A stretch of DNA of 35,740 bases. Origin: Bacillota bacterium (lineage in GTDB: Bacteria; Bacillota; Limnochordia; DTU087). Location: the NCBI GenBank assembly GCA_012798955.1, contig JAAZMF010000146.1, forward strand, positions 1-35,740, read 5' to 3'. A program made the translations under genes and the position numbers. How positions within the stretch are numbered: position 1 is the stretch's first letter; each line of letters starts with the position of its first letter. Below, in pieces: positions 1 to 8,072 of this stretch. The notes beneath the pieces are model-generated. The model worked only from the letters and a program-made list of their open reading frames with translations, was not told the DNA's origin and ran no database searches.

Positions 1-147
1 CATGGCGGACTACTGCGAACGCTGCTGGGCTGGATCACCGGCGAGAAGCGGCCGGATTTTCACCTTGACAACGGGGGCATTACTTTACTTAATAATAGCG
101 AGGGGCGTTTACGAGTGGTTTTTATCAATGATACCAGCCATTTATGA
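1..147 (+). CDS. Histidine phosphatase family protein (C-terminal fragment)
   Basis: This is the last 48 codons of a gene that enters from the left edge, read in frame 1 to a TGA. The fragment opens with HGGLLRTLLG, the second conserved histidine block (HGG.iRaLL) of the phosphoglycerate-mutase-like histidine phosphatases, and ends with the family's NDTSHL tail, where the final His-Leu is typical of GpmB/CobC-type members. The catalytic RHG motif lies outside the window, so the substrate cannot be inferred; it could be a sugar phosphate, alpha-ribazole phosphate or another small phosphomonoester. The family call is firm because of the two end motifs, the specific function is not. Confidence 0.8.
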   Translation, partial: HGGLLRTLLGWITGEKRPDFHLDNGGITLLNNSEGRLRVVFINDTSHL

Positions 148-280
148 ATAGACTAAACTCTTCTGCATAGCCTGCTTTGTAATATGCCACGTGGGTGGAC
201 GGGATGCCTCAACGTTCCATCTGCATGTGCCTATTTGCCAAGAAAGGGTTTTGCAGGTAGTGGGACACCCTCTTCATCCC

Positions 281-309
281 GCATAAACGGTCCCGCCTGG
301 GCATAACAT
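281..309 (+). promoter_or_regulatory. Candidate sigma-E-like promoter of spoIIM
   Basis: GCATAAA (281-287), a 14-base spacer and CATAACAT (302-309) match 5/7 and 6/8 positions of the Bacillus sigma-E consensus (KMATATT, 14-15 bases, CATACAHT). The element sits about 50 bases before the chosen spoIIM start. In Bacillus spoIIM is sigma-E dependent, which fits, but short matches of this quality arise by chance. Confidence 0.3.
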
Positions 310-362
310 GGTACAAATTACCGTTGCCATGATGGATGAAACAGGGACAAGGGGGAGACGGC

Positions 363-1001
363 ATGGCTAGGCAGGTATCAGGGACTGTCCGCACGCATTT
401 GCGTCGCAGATCAGGTATACATGTTTTTTTGCTAGTAGTTCTCATCATGGGGAGTGTGAGTGGGGCCTTCGCCGTCAAAACCCTAAGCCCTGAGCAAAAT
501 GATGAACTAACCAGCTACATCCACGGATTTCTCCAGGCTTTCCCCGTGGTACAGCCAGGGGACTCTTTGACAAGTGCTCGTCTATCATTTTTGAATAATA
601 TTGGTAAGACTGTGGGCTTAATGTGGTTGTTGGGATTGTCTGTGTTAGGGGCTCCATTTATCTTGGGTTTGGTATTTCTCAGAGGATTTGTGCTGGGCTT
701 TACCGTTGCCTTCATGGTGCAGGAAATGGTGCTCAAAGGTATAGCTTTGGCCATGGCCTCTGTGATTCCCCATAATCTATTGATGGTGCCGGCGATTATC
801 TTGGCAGGTGGTGCATCTTTTAGCTTTTCCTGGGCGGCACTGCAAACCCTTTTGGGGCGCCGGGATATTAATATGTACCGCCACTTCCTAAATACGGCAT
901 TACTGATCTTTCTCGCCTGTGGCCTGATGGGATTAGCTGCTTTGATTGAAGCCTACGTAACTCCTGTGCTAATTGAGGCTGCTACCCGCTATTTTACCTA
1001 G
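363..1001 (+). CDS. spoIIM: Stage II sporulation protein M
   Basis: SpoIIM is a mother-cell membrane protein that, with SpoIID and SpoIIP, drives septal thinning and engulfment of the forespore. The 212-residue product has a basic N-terminus, a first membrane segment (about residues 16-36), an extracytoplasmic loop with conserved small polar residues, then four further hydrophobic segments. The stretch GLMWLLGLSVLGAP followed by the hydrophobic FVLGFTVAFMV is typical of the family, and the length matches (about 210 residues). I chose the ATG at 363 because GGGGGAG at 351-357 lies five bases before it; an in-frame ATG at 336 would add nine residues but has no ribosome site. A terminator follows. 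The upstream gap carries a sigma-E-like element, as expected for this gene. Confidence 0.9.
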   Translation: MARQVSGTVRTHLRRRSGIHVFLLVVLIMGSVSGAFAVKTLSPEQNDELTSYIHGFLQAFPVVQPGDSLTSARLSFLNNIGKTVGLMWLLGLSVLGAPFILGLVFLRGFVLGFTVAFMVQEMVLKGIALAMASVIPHNLLMVPAIILAGGASFSFSWAALQTLLGRRDINMYRHFLNTALLIFLACGLMGLAALIEAYVTPVLIEAATRYFT

Positions 1002-1074
1002 GGTCCCATACAAGTAACACCTTGCCTGTTTTGCCCAAGGCTTTGGTTTGTGGCCTTAGCTAGGGAACTCGGGC

Positions 1075-1096
1075 AGAGCAGGTAACTGCTTTTTTG
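1075..1096 (+). terminator. Rho-independent terminator after spoIIM
   Basis: AGCAG (1077-1081), loop GTAA, CTGCT (1086-1090) form a perfect five-pair stem, extendable by two pairs, followed by T at 1090-1095. It separates spoIIM from the deoB-pdp unit. Confidence 0.6.
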
Positions 1097-1179
1097 TCTC
1101 GAAATATAACACGAACCGGGTAACGGAGAGGAGGCACACCTGATTACCACCGATGATAGATGGTGGAGCTGGGTGATAA

Positions 1180-2358
1180 ATGTTGGACAAGCCAAGAGTA
1201 ATTTTGCTTGTTTTAGATAGTGTGGGTGTTGGAGAGCTACCAGACGCCCCCACCTATGGTGATGAAGGCAGTGCAACACTGCCTAATGTGGCCAAATTCG
1301 TAGGGGGCCTAGACCTTCCCCACTTTGAAGCCATGGGACTTGGCAATATTGTTCCTATAGCCGGTGTTGGTCCGAAGGGAAATTGCAGCGCCGGGTGGGG
1401 GAAGATGGCTGAAAGGTCCCCTGGTAAAGATACGACTACAGGTCATTGGGAGATGATGGGCCTCGTGCTAGAAAGGCCTTTTCCGGTATACCCCCATGGA
1501 TTTCCCCCGGAAGTGATTAGGGCCTTCCAAGACAAAATCGGTCAGCCCGTCTTGGGTAACAAGCCTGCATCAGGCACAGTGATTATCGAGGAGCTGGGTA
1601 GGGAGCATATGGCTACTGGCCATCCCATTGTATATACTTCGGCAGACAGTGTATTTCAGATTGCCGCCCATGAAGACGTTATCTCCATAAAAGAGCTCTA
1701 TCACATGTGTCAAATAGCCCGGGAGTTGCTTCAAGGTGAACACGGAGTGGGTCGAGTGATCGCGAGGCCTTTTGTGGGCTCCCCGGGTGCATTTGTTCGA
1801 ACTGAGCGGCGCCGAGATTTTAGTTTGGCACCTTTTCAACCGACTCTATTGGATCATCTGGTAAGAGCAGGGCATGAGGTCTATGGTATTGGCAAGATTC
1901 CCGACATCTTCGCAGGCCAAGGGATTACACGGCAATTTGCGGCCCATGGTAACCAGGAGATCTTTGAGACCGTCTTAGTCGCCATGGAAGCCCTTCAGCA
2001 GCCAGGCCTGATTTTCGCTAACTTTGTTGATTTTGATATGCTATGGGGTCATCGCAATGATCCTGTAGGCTATGCCAAAGGTCTAGAGGATCTGGATGCC
2101 ATGCTACCCCGCTTACTAGATGGGCTATTGCCCCTTGATATGTTGGTCTTTGTTGCAGATCATGGGTGTGATCCAACTACCCCTAGCACCGACCATTCCC
2201 GGGAGTATGTGCCACTACTAGTTACAGGACCTGGGGTTTGCGGTTGTGTTGATTTGGGGGTCCGGGAGACCTTTGCCGATCTTGCCGCCTCCATTGCGGA
2301 GCTGTTTGGGGTGAAATGGGAGGGACCGGGACATAGTTTTCTAGATAGGTTTGCTTAA
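1180..2358 (+). CDS. deoB: Phosphopentomutase
   Basis: DeoB interconverts ribose-1-phosphate (or deoxyribose-1-phosphate) with the 5-phosphate, linking nucleoside salvage to central metabolism. The 392-residue protein belongs to the alkaline-phosphatase-like metalloenzymes. The N-terminal metal ligand lies in [15 protein letters not shown], the catalytic threonine in KDTTTGHWE (Thr85, matching Thr85 of the Bacillus cereus enzyme), and the C-terminal ligands in NFVDFD, the VADHGCDPT block and STDHSREY. The cap domain lies between about residues 100 and 215. Full length for the family. Start is the ATG after a GGTGGAG-containing region; a seven-codon reading frame (1153-1176) just upstream ends four bases before it. 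The next gene, pyrimidine-nucleoside phosphorylase, makes the sugar phosphate that this enzyme uses, so the pair is probably one operon. Confidence 0.97.
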   Translation: MLDKPRVILLVLDSVGVGELPDAPTYGDEGSATLPNVAKFVGGLDLPHFEAMGLGNIVPIAGVGPKGNCSAGWGKMAERSPGKDTTTGHWEMMGLVLERPFPVYPHGFPPEVIRAFQDKIGQPVLGNKPASGTVIIEELGREHMATGHPIVYTSADSVFQIAAHEDVISIKELYHMCQIARELLQGEHGVGRVIARPFVGSPGAFVRTERRRDFSLAPFQPTLLDHLVRAGHEVYGIGKIPDIFAGQGITRQFAAHGNQEIFETVLVAMEALQQPGLIFANFVDFDMLWGHRNDPVGYAKGLEDLDAMLPRLLDGLLPLDMLVFVADHGCDPTTPSTDHSREYVPLLVTGPGVCGCVDLGVRETFADLAASIAELFGVKWEGPGHSFLDRFA

Positions 2359-2406
2359 GATAGGCCCACCTCGGGTTTGGGTATGTGGGGGAGGGAATGA
2401 AGCTAC

Positions 2407-3714
2407 ATGAGAATGTATGATTTGATTGTTAAGGCCCGGGAAGGTGCGGAGCTATCCCGGGAGGAGGTTCGCTTTATTGTTCGAGAGTATACAGCTGGTC
2501 GTATTCCCGATTACCAGATGGCGGCATGGTGTATGGCCGTGTATTTTCGAGGGCTACCCCCCAAGACTACAGCTGAATTGACTCTGGCCATGGTAGATTC
2601 CGGCGCAACTCTATCTTGGTCTGAACTAGATACGGTTATTGTGGATAAACACTCAACCGGGGGAGTGGGTGACAAGACAACCTTAGTATTGGTCCCTTGG
2701 GTTGCCGCCACCGGTGTCAAGATCGCCAAAATGTCCGGCAGAGGGCTTGGGCATACCGGTGGTACCTTGGACAAACTCGAAGCCATCCCTGGTTTTCGTA
2801 GTGACTTAAGTCGAGATGAATTTATTGATTCGGTACAGGAAACAGGCCTCGCGATAGTCGGCCAGACAAATGACCTTGTACCTGCTGATAGAAAGCTATA
2901 TGCCCTTCGGGATGTGACTGCAACGGTGGATTCTATACCACTGATTGCGAGCTCTATTATGAGCAAGAAAATCGCGGCAGGAGCCGATCGGATTATCCTC
3001 GATGTCAAGGTGGGCAAGGGAGCCTTTATGCAAGATTTGTCCGGAGCCCGCAGGCTAGCTGAGACTATGGTAGATATTGGCAGGAAGACGGGGCGCAACA
3101 CAGTGGCCCTAATTACCAATATGGATCAACCCTTAGGGTTTTCTGTGGGCAATGTCCTAGAAGTCCGGGAAGCTATAGATACTTTGCGTGGAAAGGGTCC
3201 AGCCGATCTCACTGAGCTGTGCCTTGCTTTAGGGGCGGAGATGGTGGTACAGGCCGGGAAAGCGGATAGTTTGCCCGCAGGCCGGGAACTCATGAACAAA
3301 ACCTTGGCCACCGGGGGGCCTTTGGAAAAACTTCGGCAAATGATTACTCGTCAAGGGGGAGAGGCTGGGGTAATTGATGACCCTAGTATCCTACCCACTG
3401 CCGCAGTAGTTCAGGAAGTTGTGGCCACCAAGACAGGTTATATTGAAGACATCCACGCTCGTACTGTGGGATTAATCGCCATGGGTCTTGGAGCGGGAAG
3501 ACAAAGGCTTGAAGATGAGATCGACTTGGCCGCGGGGGTGGAGCTTCTGGTGAAGGTCGGCGATGCAGTCCAAAAAGGTGACATCATAGCTAGGGTACAT
3601 GGTGCCACCGAGGACAAAGTTGCCGCAGCCAAGGCGCAAGTGCAAGAGGCGATATCGTGGAGTGCCTTGCCCGTCGTGGCACCACCTTTACTTTTGGATC
3701 GGGTCTCTAGGTAG
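2407..3714 (+). CDS. pdp: Pyrimidine-nucleoside phosphorylase
   Basis: The enzyme phosphorolyses uridine, thymidine and deoxyuridine to free base and (deoxy)ribose-1-phosphate in the cytoplasm. The 435-residue sequence follows Bacillus Pdp closely over its whole length: the N-terminal alpha domain (MRMYDLIVKA, IPDYQMAAW), the family signature SGRGLGHTGGTLDKLEAI in the phosphate and nucleoside site, the KHSTGGVGDKT phosphate-binding loop, the SSIMSKKIAAGAD segment and the C-terminal domain with MGLGAGR and EDEIDLAAGV. The GGGGAGGG upstream supports the ATG at 2407. It lies 48 bases after deoB, whose product consumes the sugar phosphate produced here. Confidence 0.97.
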   Translation: MRMYDLIVKAREGAELSREEVRFIVREYTAGRIPDYQMAAWCMAVYFRGLPPKTTAELTLAMVDSGATLSWSELDTVIVDKHSTGGVGDKTTLVLVPWVAATGVKIAKMSGRGLGHTGGTLDKLEAIPGFRSDLSRDEFIDSVQETGLAIVGQTNDLVPADRKLYALRDVTATVDSIPLIASSIMSKKIAAGADRIILDVKVGKGAFMQDLSGARRLAETMVDIGRKTGRNTVALITNMDQPLGFSVGNVLEVREAIDTLRGKGPADLTELCLALGAEMVVQAGKADSLPAGRELMNKTLATGGPLEKLRQMITRQGGEAGVIDDPSILPTAAVVQEVVATKTGYIEDIHARTVGLIAMGLGAGRQRLEDEIDLAAGVELLVKVGDAVQKGDIIARVHGATEDKVAAAKAQVQEAISWSALPVVAPPLLLDRVSR

Positions 3715-3823
3715 GCTTTGTCATATCAAGAAAAGGCTCCACATAGTCTTTATACGTAGCTTGCAATTACGGCCTTCGATGCCAAGTGCCAAAAGGCAGT
3801 TGGGCGAGGGAGGAGGGATCAGC

Positions 3824-5047
3824 TTGGGCAACCGTCATAGCAGACTTTTTGTTGTTATCCTGTGGATGATGCTCCTGGCTTTTGCGGCGAAACCTGTGGT
3901 CGCCGTAGCACAGGAGCTGAATCTGACAGCAAAGGCCGCCGTTCTCATGGAAGCCAATTCTGGTGCAATCATATATGAACATAATAAGGATGAGCCACTA
4001 CCAATGGCTAGCATCACTAAGATCATGACCTTGATACTGGCTCTTGAGGCAATTGAGGCAGGGACGGCTCGACTAGAGGACATGGTGACCACCAGTGAAT
4101 ATGCCAACAAAATGGGAGGTTCGCAGATTTGGCTTGAGGTTGGCGAGCAGATGAGTCTCAAGGAAATGCTCTATGCCATTGCCGTGGGTTCAGCTAATGA
4201 CGCGGCTGTAGCGGTGGCTGAGTACTTAAGCGGTTCAGAGGCCGCGTTTGTTGATCAGATGAATCGGCGAGCCCAGGAGTTAGGGCTCAAAAACACCGTT
4301 TTTAGTAATGCCAGTGGCCTGCCCCCCAGGACTTTGGGGATGGAGGGCGCAGAACACCACGCATCCGCCCACGATCTAGCCATTTTGTCAAAACGTGCGG
4401 CTGAGCTACCTTTTCTCATGAAAATGGTATCTACCCATGAGTATGTAATGCGACCGGATACCACCAAAAAACCGCATTTGTATACGTTAAATGAGCTACT
4501 AGACAGGGTGCTGGAGTCAGGGCGTCGATACGGCTATCCTGGTCTAGATGGAATCAAGACTGGCATGACTTCAGAGGCAGGCTATTGCCTAGCCTCAACA
4601 GCCGCTAGGGATGATATGCGGCTGATTGCTGTAGTGCTGGGGAATCCAACCAAGGAAGCTAGGAAAAAAGACACTGTAACACTGCTGGACTATGGATTTC
4701 GAATGTACGAACCGGTGGTGATTGCCCGGGTGGGAGAGTCGCTAGGAGAGGCAGTAATTCCCCGAGGTAAGGCAGAGAAAGTGTCTATTAGTGCCCGTAA
4801 AGATCTAGTGATAGGCATACCTCGGGGGAAAGCTGGTGAACTCACCCGGGAGATGGCTTGGCGTAAGGAATTGGTTGCTCCCCTGCAAAAAGGAGAAATC
4901 GTGGGGCAGTTGGTGGTTAAGCAGGCTGGCATGGAATTGGCCCGGGTGGAAGTTGTAACCGATGCCGCCGTGGAGCAAGCTAACACGTTGCAGATACTAA
5001 TACGCATGTCTAAACGTCTCTTGCGTAGTATTGTGCCCGGCCTATAA
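3824..5047 (+). CDS. dacF: D-alanyl-D-alanine carboxypeptidase, DacF/PBP5 type
   Basis: This is a low-molecular-weight penicillin-binding protein that trims the terminal D-Ala from peptidoglycan pentapeptides outside the membrane. All three serine-peptidase motifs are present: SITK (Ser63 nucleophile, Lys66), SAN (123-125) and KTG (245-247). A signal peptide covers about residues 1-29 (VVILWMMLLAFAAKPVVAVA), and a PBP5 C-terminal beta domain and a basic, amphipathic C-terminal helix (RMSKRLLRSIV) for membrane attachment follow. I chose the TTG at 3824 because AGGAGGG at 3811-3817 lies six bases before it; longer in-frame versions overlap pdp and lack such a site. In Bacillus dacF sits immediately before the spoIIA genes and is forespore-expressed; the order is the same here, but a strong terminator separates them. 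Confidence 0.93.
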   Translation: MGNRHSRLFVVILWMMLLAFAAKPVVAVAQELNLTAKAAVLMEANSGAIIYEHNKDEPLPMASITKIMTLILALEAIEAGTARLEDMVTTSEYANKMGGSQIWLEVGEQMSLKEMLYAIAVGSANDAAVAVAEYLSGSEAAFVDQMNRRAQELGLKNTVFSNASGLPPRTLGMEGAEHHASAHDLAILSKRAAELPFLMKMVSTHEYVMRPDTTKKPHLYTLNELLDRVLESGRRYGYPGLDGIKTGMTSEAGYCLASTAARDDMRLIAVVLGNPTKEARKKDTVTLLDYGFRMYEPVVIARVGESLGEAVIPRGKAEKVSISARKDLVIGIPRGKAGELTREMAWRKELVAPLQKGEIVGQLVVKQAGMELARVEVVTDAAVEQANTLQILIRMSKRLLRSIVPGL

Positions 5048-5071
5048 CAGTAGGAAAGATGAATGTAAGCT

Positions 5072-5100
5072 AAAGAGGAGGAGAACAGCCTCCTCTTTTT
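5072..5100 (+). terminator. Strong rho-independent terminator after dacF
   Basis: AAAGAGGAGG (5072-5081) and CCTCCTCTTT (5089-5098) form a perfect ten-pair stem with a seven-base loop, running into TTTTT. It should isolate the spoIIA operon from dacF read-through. Confidence 0.9.
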
Positions 5101-5174
5101 CTATGGAACGGATTTATCCAGTTTGATGATGACGGGGTGACATGACGAGATTTTCGAGTCTATCCACTGTGCTA

Positions 5175-5203
5175 GCAGGAATCCACTGCAATTTTGCGAA
5201 AAT
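5175..5203 (+). promoter_or_regulatory. Candidate sigma-H-like promoter of the spoIIA operon
   Basis: GCAGGAATC (5175-5183) matches RNAGGAWWW except for the last base, and after 11 bases TGCGAAAAT (5195-5203) matches RNNGAATWW except at two positions. The spacing equals that of Bacillus sigma-H promoters, and Bacillus spoIIA is sigma-H driven. It lies about 140 bases before spoIIAA. Weak by sequence alone. Confidence 0.3.
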
Positions 5204-5340
5204 AGCTTTTAAGGGATCGAATTTGCACTTGTGTTCAGTGATTATTTCCTGTTTACGAGTCTTGGTGGCGTAGTCTATGGGTGTTGGTGGTTTTGGTAGC
5301 AAATCATGGGTGATCTTAGCTCGAACATGGAGGGCTTGGA

Positions 5341-5691
5341 GTGGATATCACAACGAGACGTGTGGGACGAACCCTAATTGTGGCCCTAGAAGGCGAATTA
5401 GATTTGGCTACGGCTCCAGCGGTGAAAAGCACAGTGGATGCGGCTTTGGCCAATGATGCCAGATTGCGTCACCTGATTTGGGATTTGGAGAAGGTGGGGT
5501 TTATTGATAGCTCGGGACTTGGCGTAATCTTGGGGCGCTATAAAAAGATCCAGGCGAGAGCTGGGGCTGTAGTAGCCATCCGTGCCTTAGATCCTGTCCG
5601 CCGCATGCTGGTAATGGCGGGTATGGAGCGCATTATACAGTTTGCTGATTCTGAGGAGCAAGCACTAGCGGAGATTGGGGGAAGACACTAA
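5341..5691 (+). CDS. spoIIAA: Anti-sigma-F factor antagonist SpoIIAA
   Basis: SpoIIAA is the STAS-domain anti-anti-sigma factor that, when dephosphorylated in the forespore, displaces SigF from SpoIIAB. The 116-residue protein shows the STAS core and the phosphorylation loop FIDSSGLGVILGRYK; Ser58 corresponds to the serine phosphorylated by SpoIIAB in Bacillus. The GTG start at 5341 is supported by GGAGGG at 5329-5333 seven bases upstream. Its stop overlaps the ATG of spoIIAB (TAATG), so the two are translationally coupled. Length and motif match the family exactly; the call is secure also from the spoIIAA-spoIIAB-sigF order. Confidence 0.96.
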   Translation: MDITTRRVGRTLIVALEGELDLATAPAVKSTVDAALANDARLRHLIWDLEKVGFIDSSGLGVILGRYKKIQARAGAVVAIRALDPVRRMLVMAGMERIIQFADSEEQALAEIGGRH

Positions 5692-6131
5692 TGGAGACTG
5701 CCAACAATCAAGTCATAATGCAATTTCCCAGTAAGGCGGCGAATATTGGTTTTGCCAGAACAGCTGTGGCTTTATTTGCTGCTCAGCTGGATTTTACTTT
5801 GGACGAATTGGATGAAATAAAGATAGCGGTGTCTGAGGCGGTATCCAATGCTGTGATCCATGGATACAAGGGGACCGAAGGATTAGTTACAGTCACTTGC
5901 ACCCTCATAGAAGGTCTTCTAGAAATACACATCAAAGATGAGGGCATAGGTATTGCCGATGTAGCCAAGGCCTTTGAGCCTGCTTTTACAACTGAGCCAG
6001 ATGAACGCATGGGCCTGGGATTAGTGTTTGTCAAAGAGTACATGGATGAGCTCGTCATTGATTCCTCATTAGGCAAGGGTACATCCCTTACCATGAGAAA
6101 ATCCCCGTGGCAGACTAAGGTGGGGGCATAG
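5691..6131 (+). CDS. spoIIAB: Anti-sigma-F factor and serine kinase SpoIIAB
   Basis: SpoIIAB holds SigF inactive in the predivisional cell and phosphorylates SpoIIAA. It is a GHKL-fold ATPase of 146 residues. The N box is SEAVSNAVIHGY (Glu49 as the likely catalytic base, Asn53 binding magnesium), the G1 box is DEGIGI (83-88) and the G2 box is MGLGLVFVKEYMD (107-119). It begins one base inside the spoIIAA stop codon and is followed 12 bases later by sigF, the usual three-gene operon. No unusual substitutions are seen in the nucleotide site. Confidence 0.96.
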   Translation: METANNQVIMQFPSKAANIGFARTAVALFAAQLDFTLDELDEIKIAVSEAVSNAVIHGYKGTEGLVTVTCTLIEGLLEIHIKDEGIGIADVAKAFEPAFTTEPDERMGLGLVFVKEYMDELVIDSSLGKGTSLTMRKSPWQTKVGA

Positions 6132-6143
6132 GGAGAGATTATT

Positions 6144-6908
6144 ATGCCAGGAGGGTTGGGCAAAATCCAGCTCCCGCCTACACCTAATTTGACTGCAGAA
6201 GAGATTCGTTATCTCTTAGGACATGCCCAGGCGGGGGATGTGAAGGCAAGAGAGCATTTAGTTAACAGCAATTTGCGTCTAGCCATGAGTATCGCAGGAC
6301 GATTTCGAGGTAGAGCAGACTTTGAGGACATATTCCAAGTGGCATGTGTGGGGCTAGTTAAGGCTATTGACCAATTTGACTTATCCTATGACGTAATGTT
6401 CTCCACCTATGCTGTTCCGGTTATTATGGGGGAGATACGTCAATTCTTGCGGGACGGAGACCCTGTTAGAGTTAGCCGACGGCTTAAGGAAAGGGCGGCA
6501 AGGACGGCTGAAGTTCGAGATGAGCTAGAACAGGAGTTGGGCCGGGCCCCTACCCTGGGGGAAATCGGTGCTAAGCTAGATCTCACCGGTGAGGAAATCG
6601 TAGAGGCCCTTGAGGCGGTGGCACCAATTGCATATTTTCAAGATGTGATACATCAAGATGAGGATTCCCCTGTATTGCTTCAGGATAAGCTAGGACGAGA
6701 TGCGGAATCCGATGTTTGGGTGGAAAACTATGCACTGAAGCAAGTTTTTGACCGGTTGCCCCATAGGGAGCGCACTATTGTGCAATTGCGCTTCTTAGAG
6801 GAAAGGACTCAAAGTGAAGTCGCCGAGGAATTGGGAATTTCTCAGGGTCAGATTTCCCGATTGGAGAAACGGATTCTAGGGATTTTGCGGGAGTGGCTCA
6901 TTGAATAG
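6144..6908 (+). CDS. sigF: RNA polymerase sporulation sigma factor F
   Basis: SigF is the first forespore-specific sigma factor. The 254-residue protein has sigma region 2 (REHLVNSNLRLAMSIAGRF, DIFQVACVGLVKAIDQFDLSYDV, FSTYAVPVIMGEIRQFLRD), region 3 (RRLKERAART onwards) and region 4 with a helix-turn-helix (QSEVAEELGISQGQISRLEKRIL). SigG looks similar, but position directly after spoIIAB and the DLSYDV sequence favour SigF. Start ATG 6144 has GGGAGAG about seven bases upstream. No T-tailed terminator is visible after it; GTCCCATGGGAC (6933-6944) is a perfect 12-base palindrome in the following gap. Confidence 0.95.
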   Translation: MPGGLGKIQLPPTPNLTAEEIRYLLGHAQAGDVKAREHLVNSNLRLAMSIAGRFRGRADFEDIFQVACVGLVKAIDQFDLSYDVMFSTYAVPVIMGEIRQFLRDGDPVRVSRRLKERAARTAEVRDELEQELGRAPTLGEIGAKLDLTGEEIVEALEAVAPIAYFQDVIHQDEDSPVLLQDKLGRDAESDVWVENYALKQVFDRLPHRERTIVQLRFLEERTQSEVAEELGISQGQISRLEKRILGILREWLIE

Positions 6909-7036
6909 ATGCAATAGTTGCCTGTTTAGTCGGTCCCATGGGACGATTGGTTACAATTGCTTAGAGGTTCCCTTTGCACCAGATAGAAATCTGTGGTTAC
7001 AGATGTGAACCAGAGGTAAGGGAGTGGCTTTAGGCG

Positions 7037-7594
7037 ATGGTGATTCAAGGGGATAGAATTGTACTTAGGCTTCTGCTGCCATCAGATTTTGCCAAAATCG
7101 TACAATGGACGAAAGACCCCAATGTGGGCCATTACATGGATGATGATGGGTGTCCCGAGGTATTGGGAGATTGTGAGGCATGGTATAACGAGCTTCGCCG
7201 CAATCGCTTGAATCTGCGGCTGATTATCGCCACTCTAGATGGGTTAGCTATTGGCGATATTGAGCTAGATCACATCACTTGGCGAAGTGGAGAGGCGGAG
7301 CTGCGTATTCGCATTGGCGAAGGCGCGTACCGAGGTAAGGGCTATGGTACTGAGGCCATTACAGCTCTTTTGATTCATGCCTTTGATCAAATGAAACTAT
7401 CGCAAATTTACTTACGGGTGGCTAGCAATAATCTAGCCGCTATTCGCTGCTATGAAAAGGTCGGATTTAGGAAAGAGGGCAGACTGGTTCGTAACGCATC
7501 ACAGCCGGGCTTGCAGCGGGAGATCTATCTAATGCGCATATGTAAAGACGAATTTACCCCCAAGCACGCCTGTTGGCATAGGCAGGTAGGCTAG
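7037..7594 (+). CDS. GNAT family N-acetyltransferase, RimJ/RimL-like
   Basis: A 185-residue acetyl-CoA-dependent acyltransferase. The pattern is that of the RimJ/RimL/SpeG branch: RIVLRLLLPSDF at the start (residues 7-18), the acetyl-CoA pyrophosphate-binding loop IGEGAYRGKGYGTEAI (motif A, Arg-x-x-Gly-x-Gly) near residue 100, and the terminal SNNLAAIRCYEKVGFRKEGR block (motif B). The substrate, whether a ribosomal protein, an antibiotic or a polyamine, cannot be read from the sequence. It is 128 bases after sigF and converges with the SASP gene, with no clear terminator between the two. Start ATG 7037 has AAGGGAG about 14 bases upstream, a rather long spacing. Confidence 0.85.
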   Translation: MVIQGDRIVLRLLLPSDFAKIVQWTKDPNVGHYMDDDGCPEVLGDCEAWYNELRRNRLNLRLIIATLDGLAIGDIELDHITWRSGEAELRIRIGEGAYRGKGYGTEAITALLIHAFDQMKLSQIYLRVASNNLAAIRCYEKVGFRKEGRLVRNASQPGLQREIYLMRICKDEFTPKHACWHRQVG

Positions 7595-7638
7595 CTTGGT
7601 GACAGTAACCGCAGATCTCCTCCGGGCTAGCTTGCTGA
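7589..7638. repeat. Pair of 14-base direct repeats
   Basis: GGCTAGCTTGGTGA (7589-7602) and GGCTAGCTTGCTGA (7625-7638) agree at 13 of 14 bases and fill the 50-base gap between the two convergent genes; the first copy includes the GNAT stop codon. No T-run follows either copy, so they are not a terminator. Function unknown. Confidence 0.5.
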
Positions 7639-7644
7639 TATGTA

Positions 7645-7893
7645 TCAAGAATCTGGATCGGGCTTTTGGGCACTATGGTCTTGTTTTTCGGCTTCTTCCA
7701 TGGCGGCTAACTTGCGCAGGATATTCCTACTTAGTCGACTTCCCATTCTACCCCCAATGCGACCACAATCCTTGGCGGCTAATTCTCCCCAACCTTGGGT
7801 CCGCACTAGCTCACCAAAACCCATCTCTTCGGCTAAGTCTTGCTTGAGTTTACCCATGGCTTGGCTACGCATTTCCTTGGATTTGCTATCCAT
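7645..7893 (-). CDS. Small acid-soluble spore protein, alpha/beta family, SspF-like
   Basis: The 82-residue product resembles Bacillus SspF and the alpha/beta SASPs, which coat and protect forespore DNA. The first conserved helix is KLKQDLAEEMGF (compare EFKYELAKDLGF in SspF), followed by GWGELAAKDCG (compare GWGEIRARDAG) and GRIGGRMGSRLSR, close to the GxxGGxxxxRLV signature of classical alpha/beta SASPs. It therefore combines SspF-like and classical features. The charged C-terminal tail (about residues 66-82) is an extension. AAGGAG (complement of 7901-7906) lies seven bases before the ATG. A sigma-G-like promoter precedes it. It is the only gene on this strand for several kilobases. Confidence 0.82.
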   Translation of the reverse strand: MDSKSKEMRSQAMGKLKQDLAEEMGFGELVRTQGWGELAAKDCGRIGGRMGSRLSRNILRKLAAMEEAEKQDHSAQKPDPDS

Positions 7894-7930
7894 ACAATAA
7901 CTCCTTGCTAATCGATGGGGATATTAGTAA

Positions 7931-7959
7931 TAGTATACCCTAGGACTATAGGGCTATCC
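7931..7959 (-). promoter_or_regulatory. Candidate sigma-G/sigma-F-type promoter of the SASP gene
   Basis: Read on the minus strand, GGATA (7959-7955), 17 bases, then TATACTA (7937-7931). The sigma-G consensus is GNATR, 17-18 bases, CATNNTA; only the first base of the -10 differs. The predicted transcript would start about 30 bases before the start codon. Position and gene type agree with forespore control. Confidence 0.45.
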
Positions 7960-8072
7960 TGTAGCATGCTTTTACCACCGGCGGAAGGTCGTTCGGCAGG
8001 ATTTATTTTGCTCCTTGTCGAAACTGCCAAAGGGGGAAATTCCGGGGAAGTTACTCCAGGAAGGCTGTGCAG

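Noticed and set aside
5114-5302. 62-codon minus-strand frame before spoIIAA
   Set aside because: No good ribosome site or recognisable sequence, and it overlaps the likely spoIIA control region.
6933-6944. Palindrome GTCCCATGGGAC after sigF as a terminator
   Set aside because: It has no loop-forming centre and no T-run; it may be chance or a protein site.
7596-7900. Plus-strand open frames opposite the SASP gene
   Set aside because: They have poor ribosome sites and no family resemblance, whereas the minus-strand frame encodes a clear SspF-like protein with a ribosome site and promoter.
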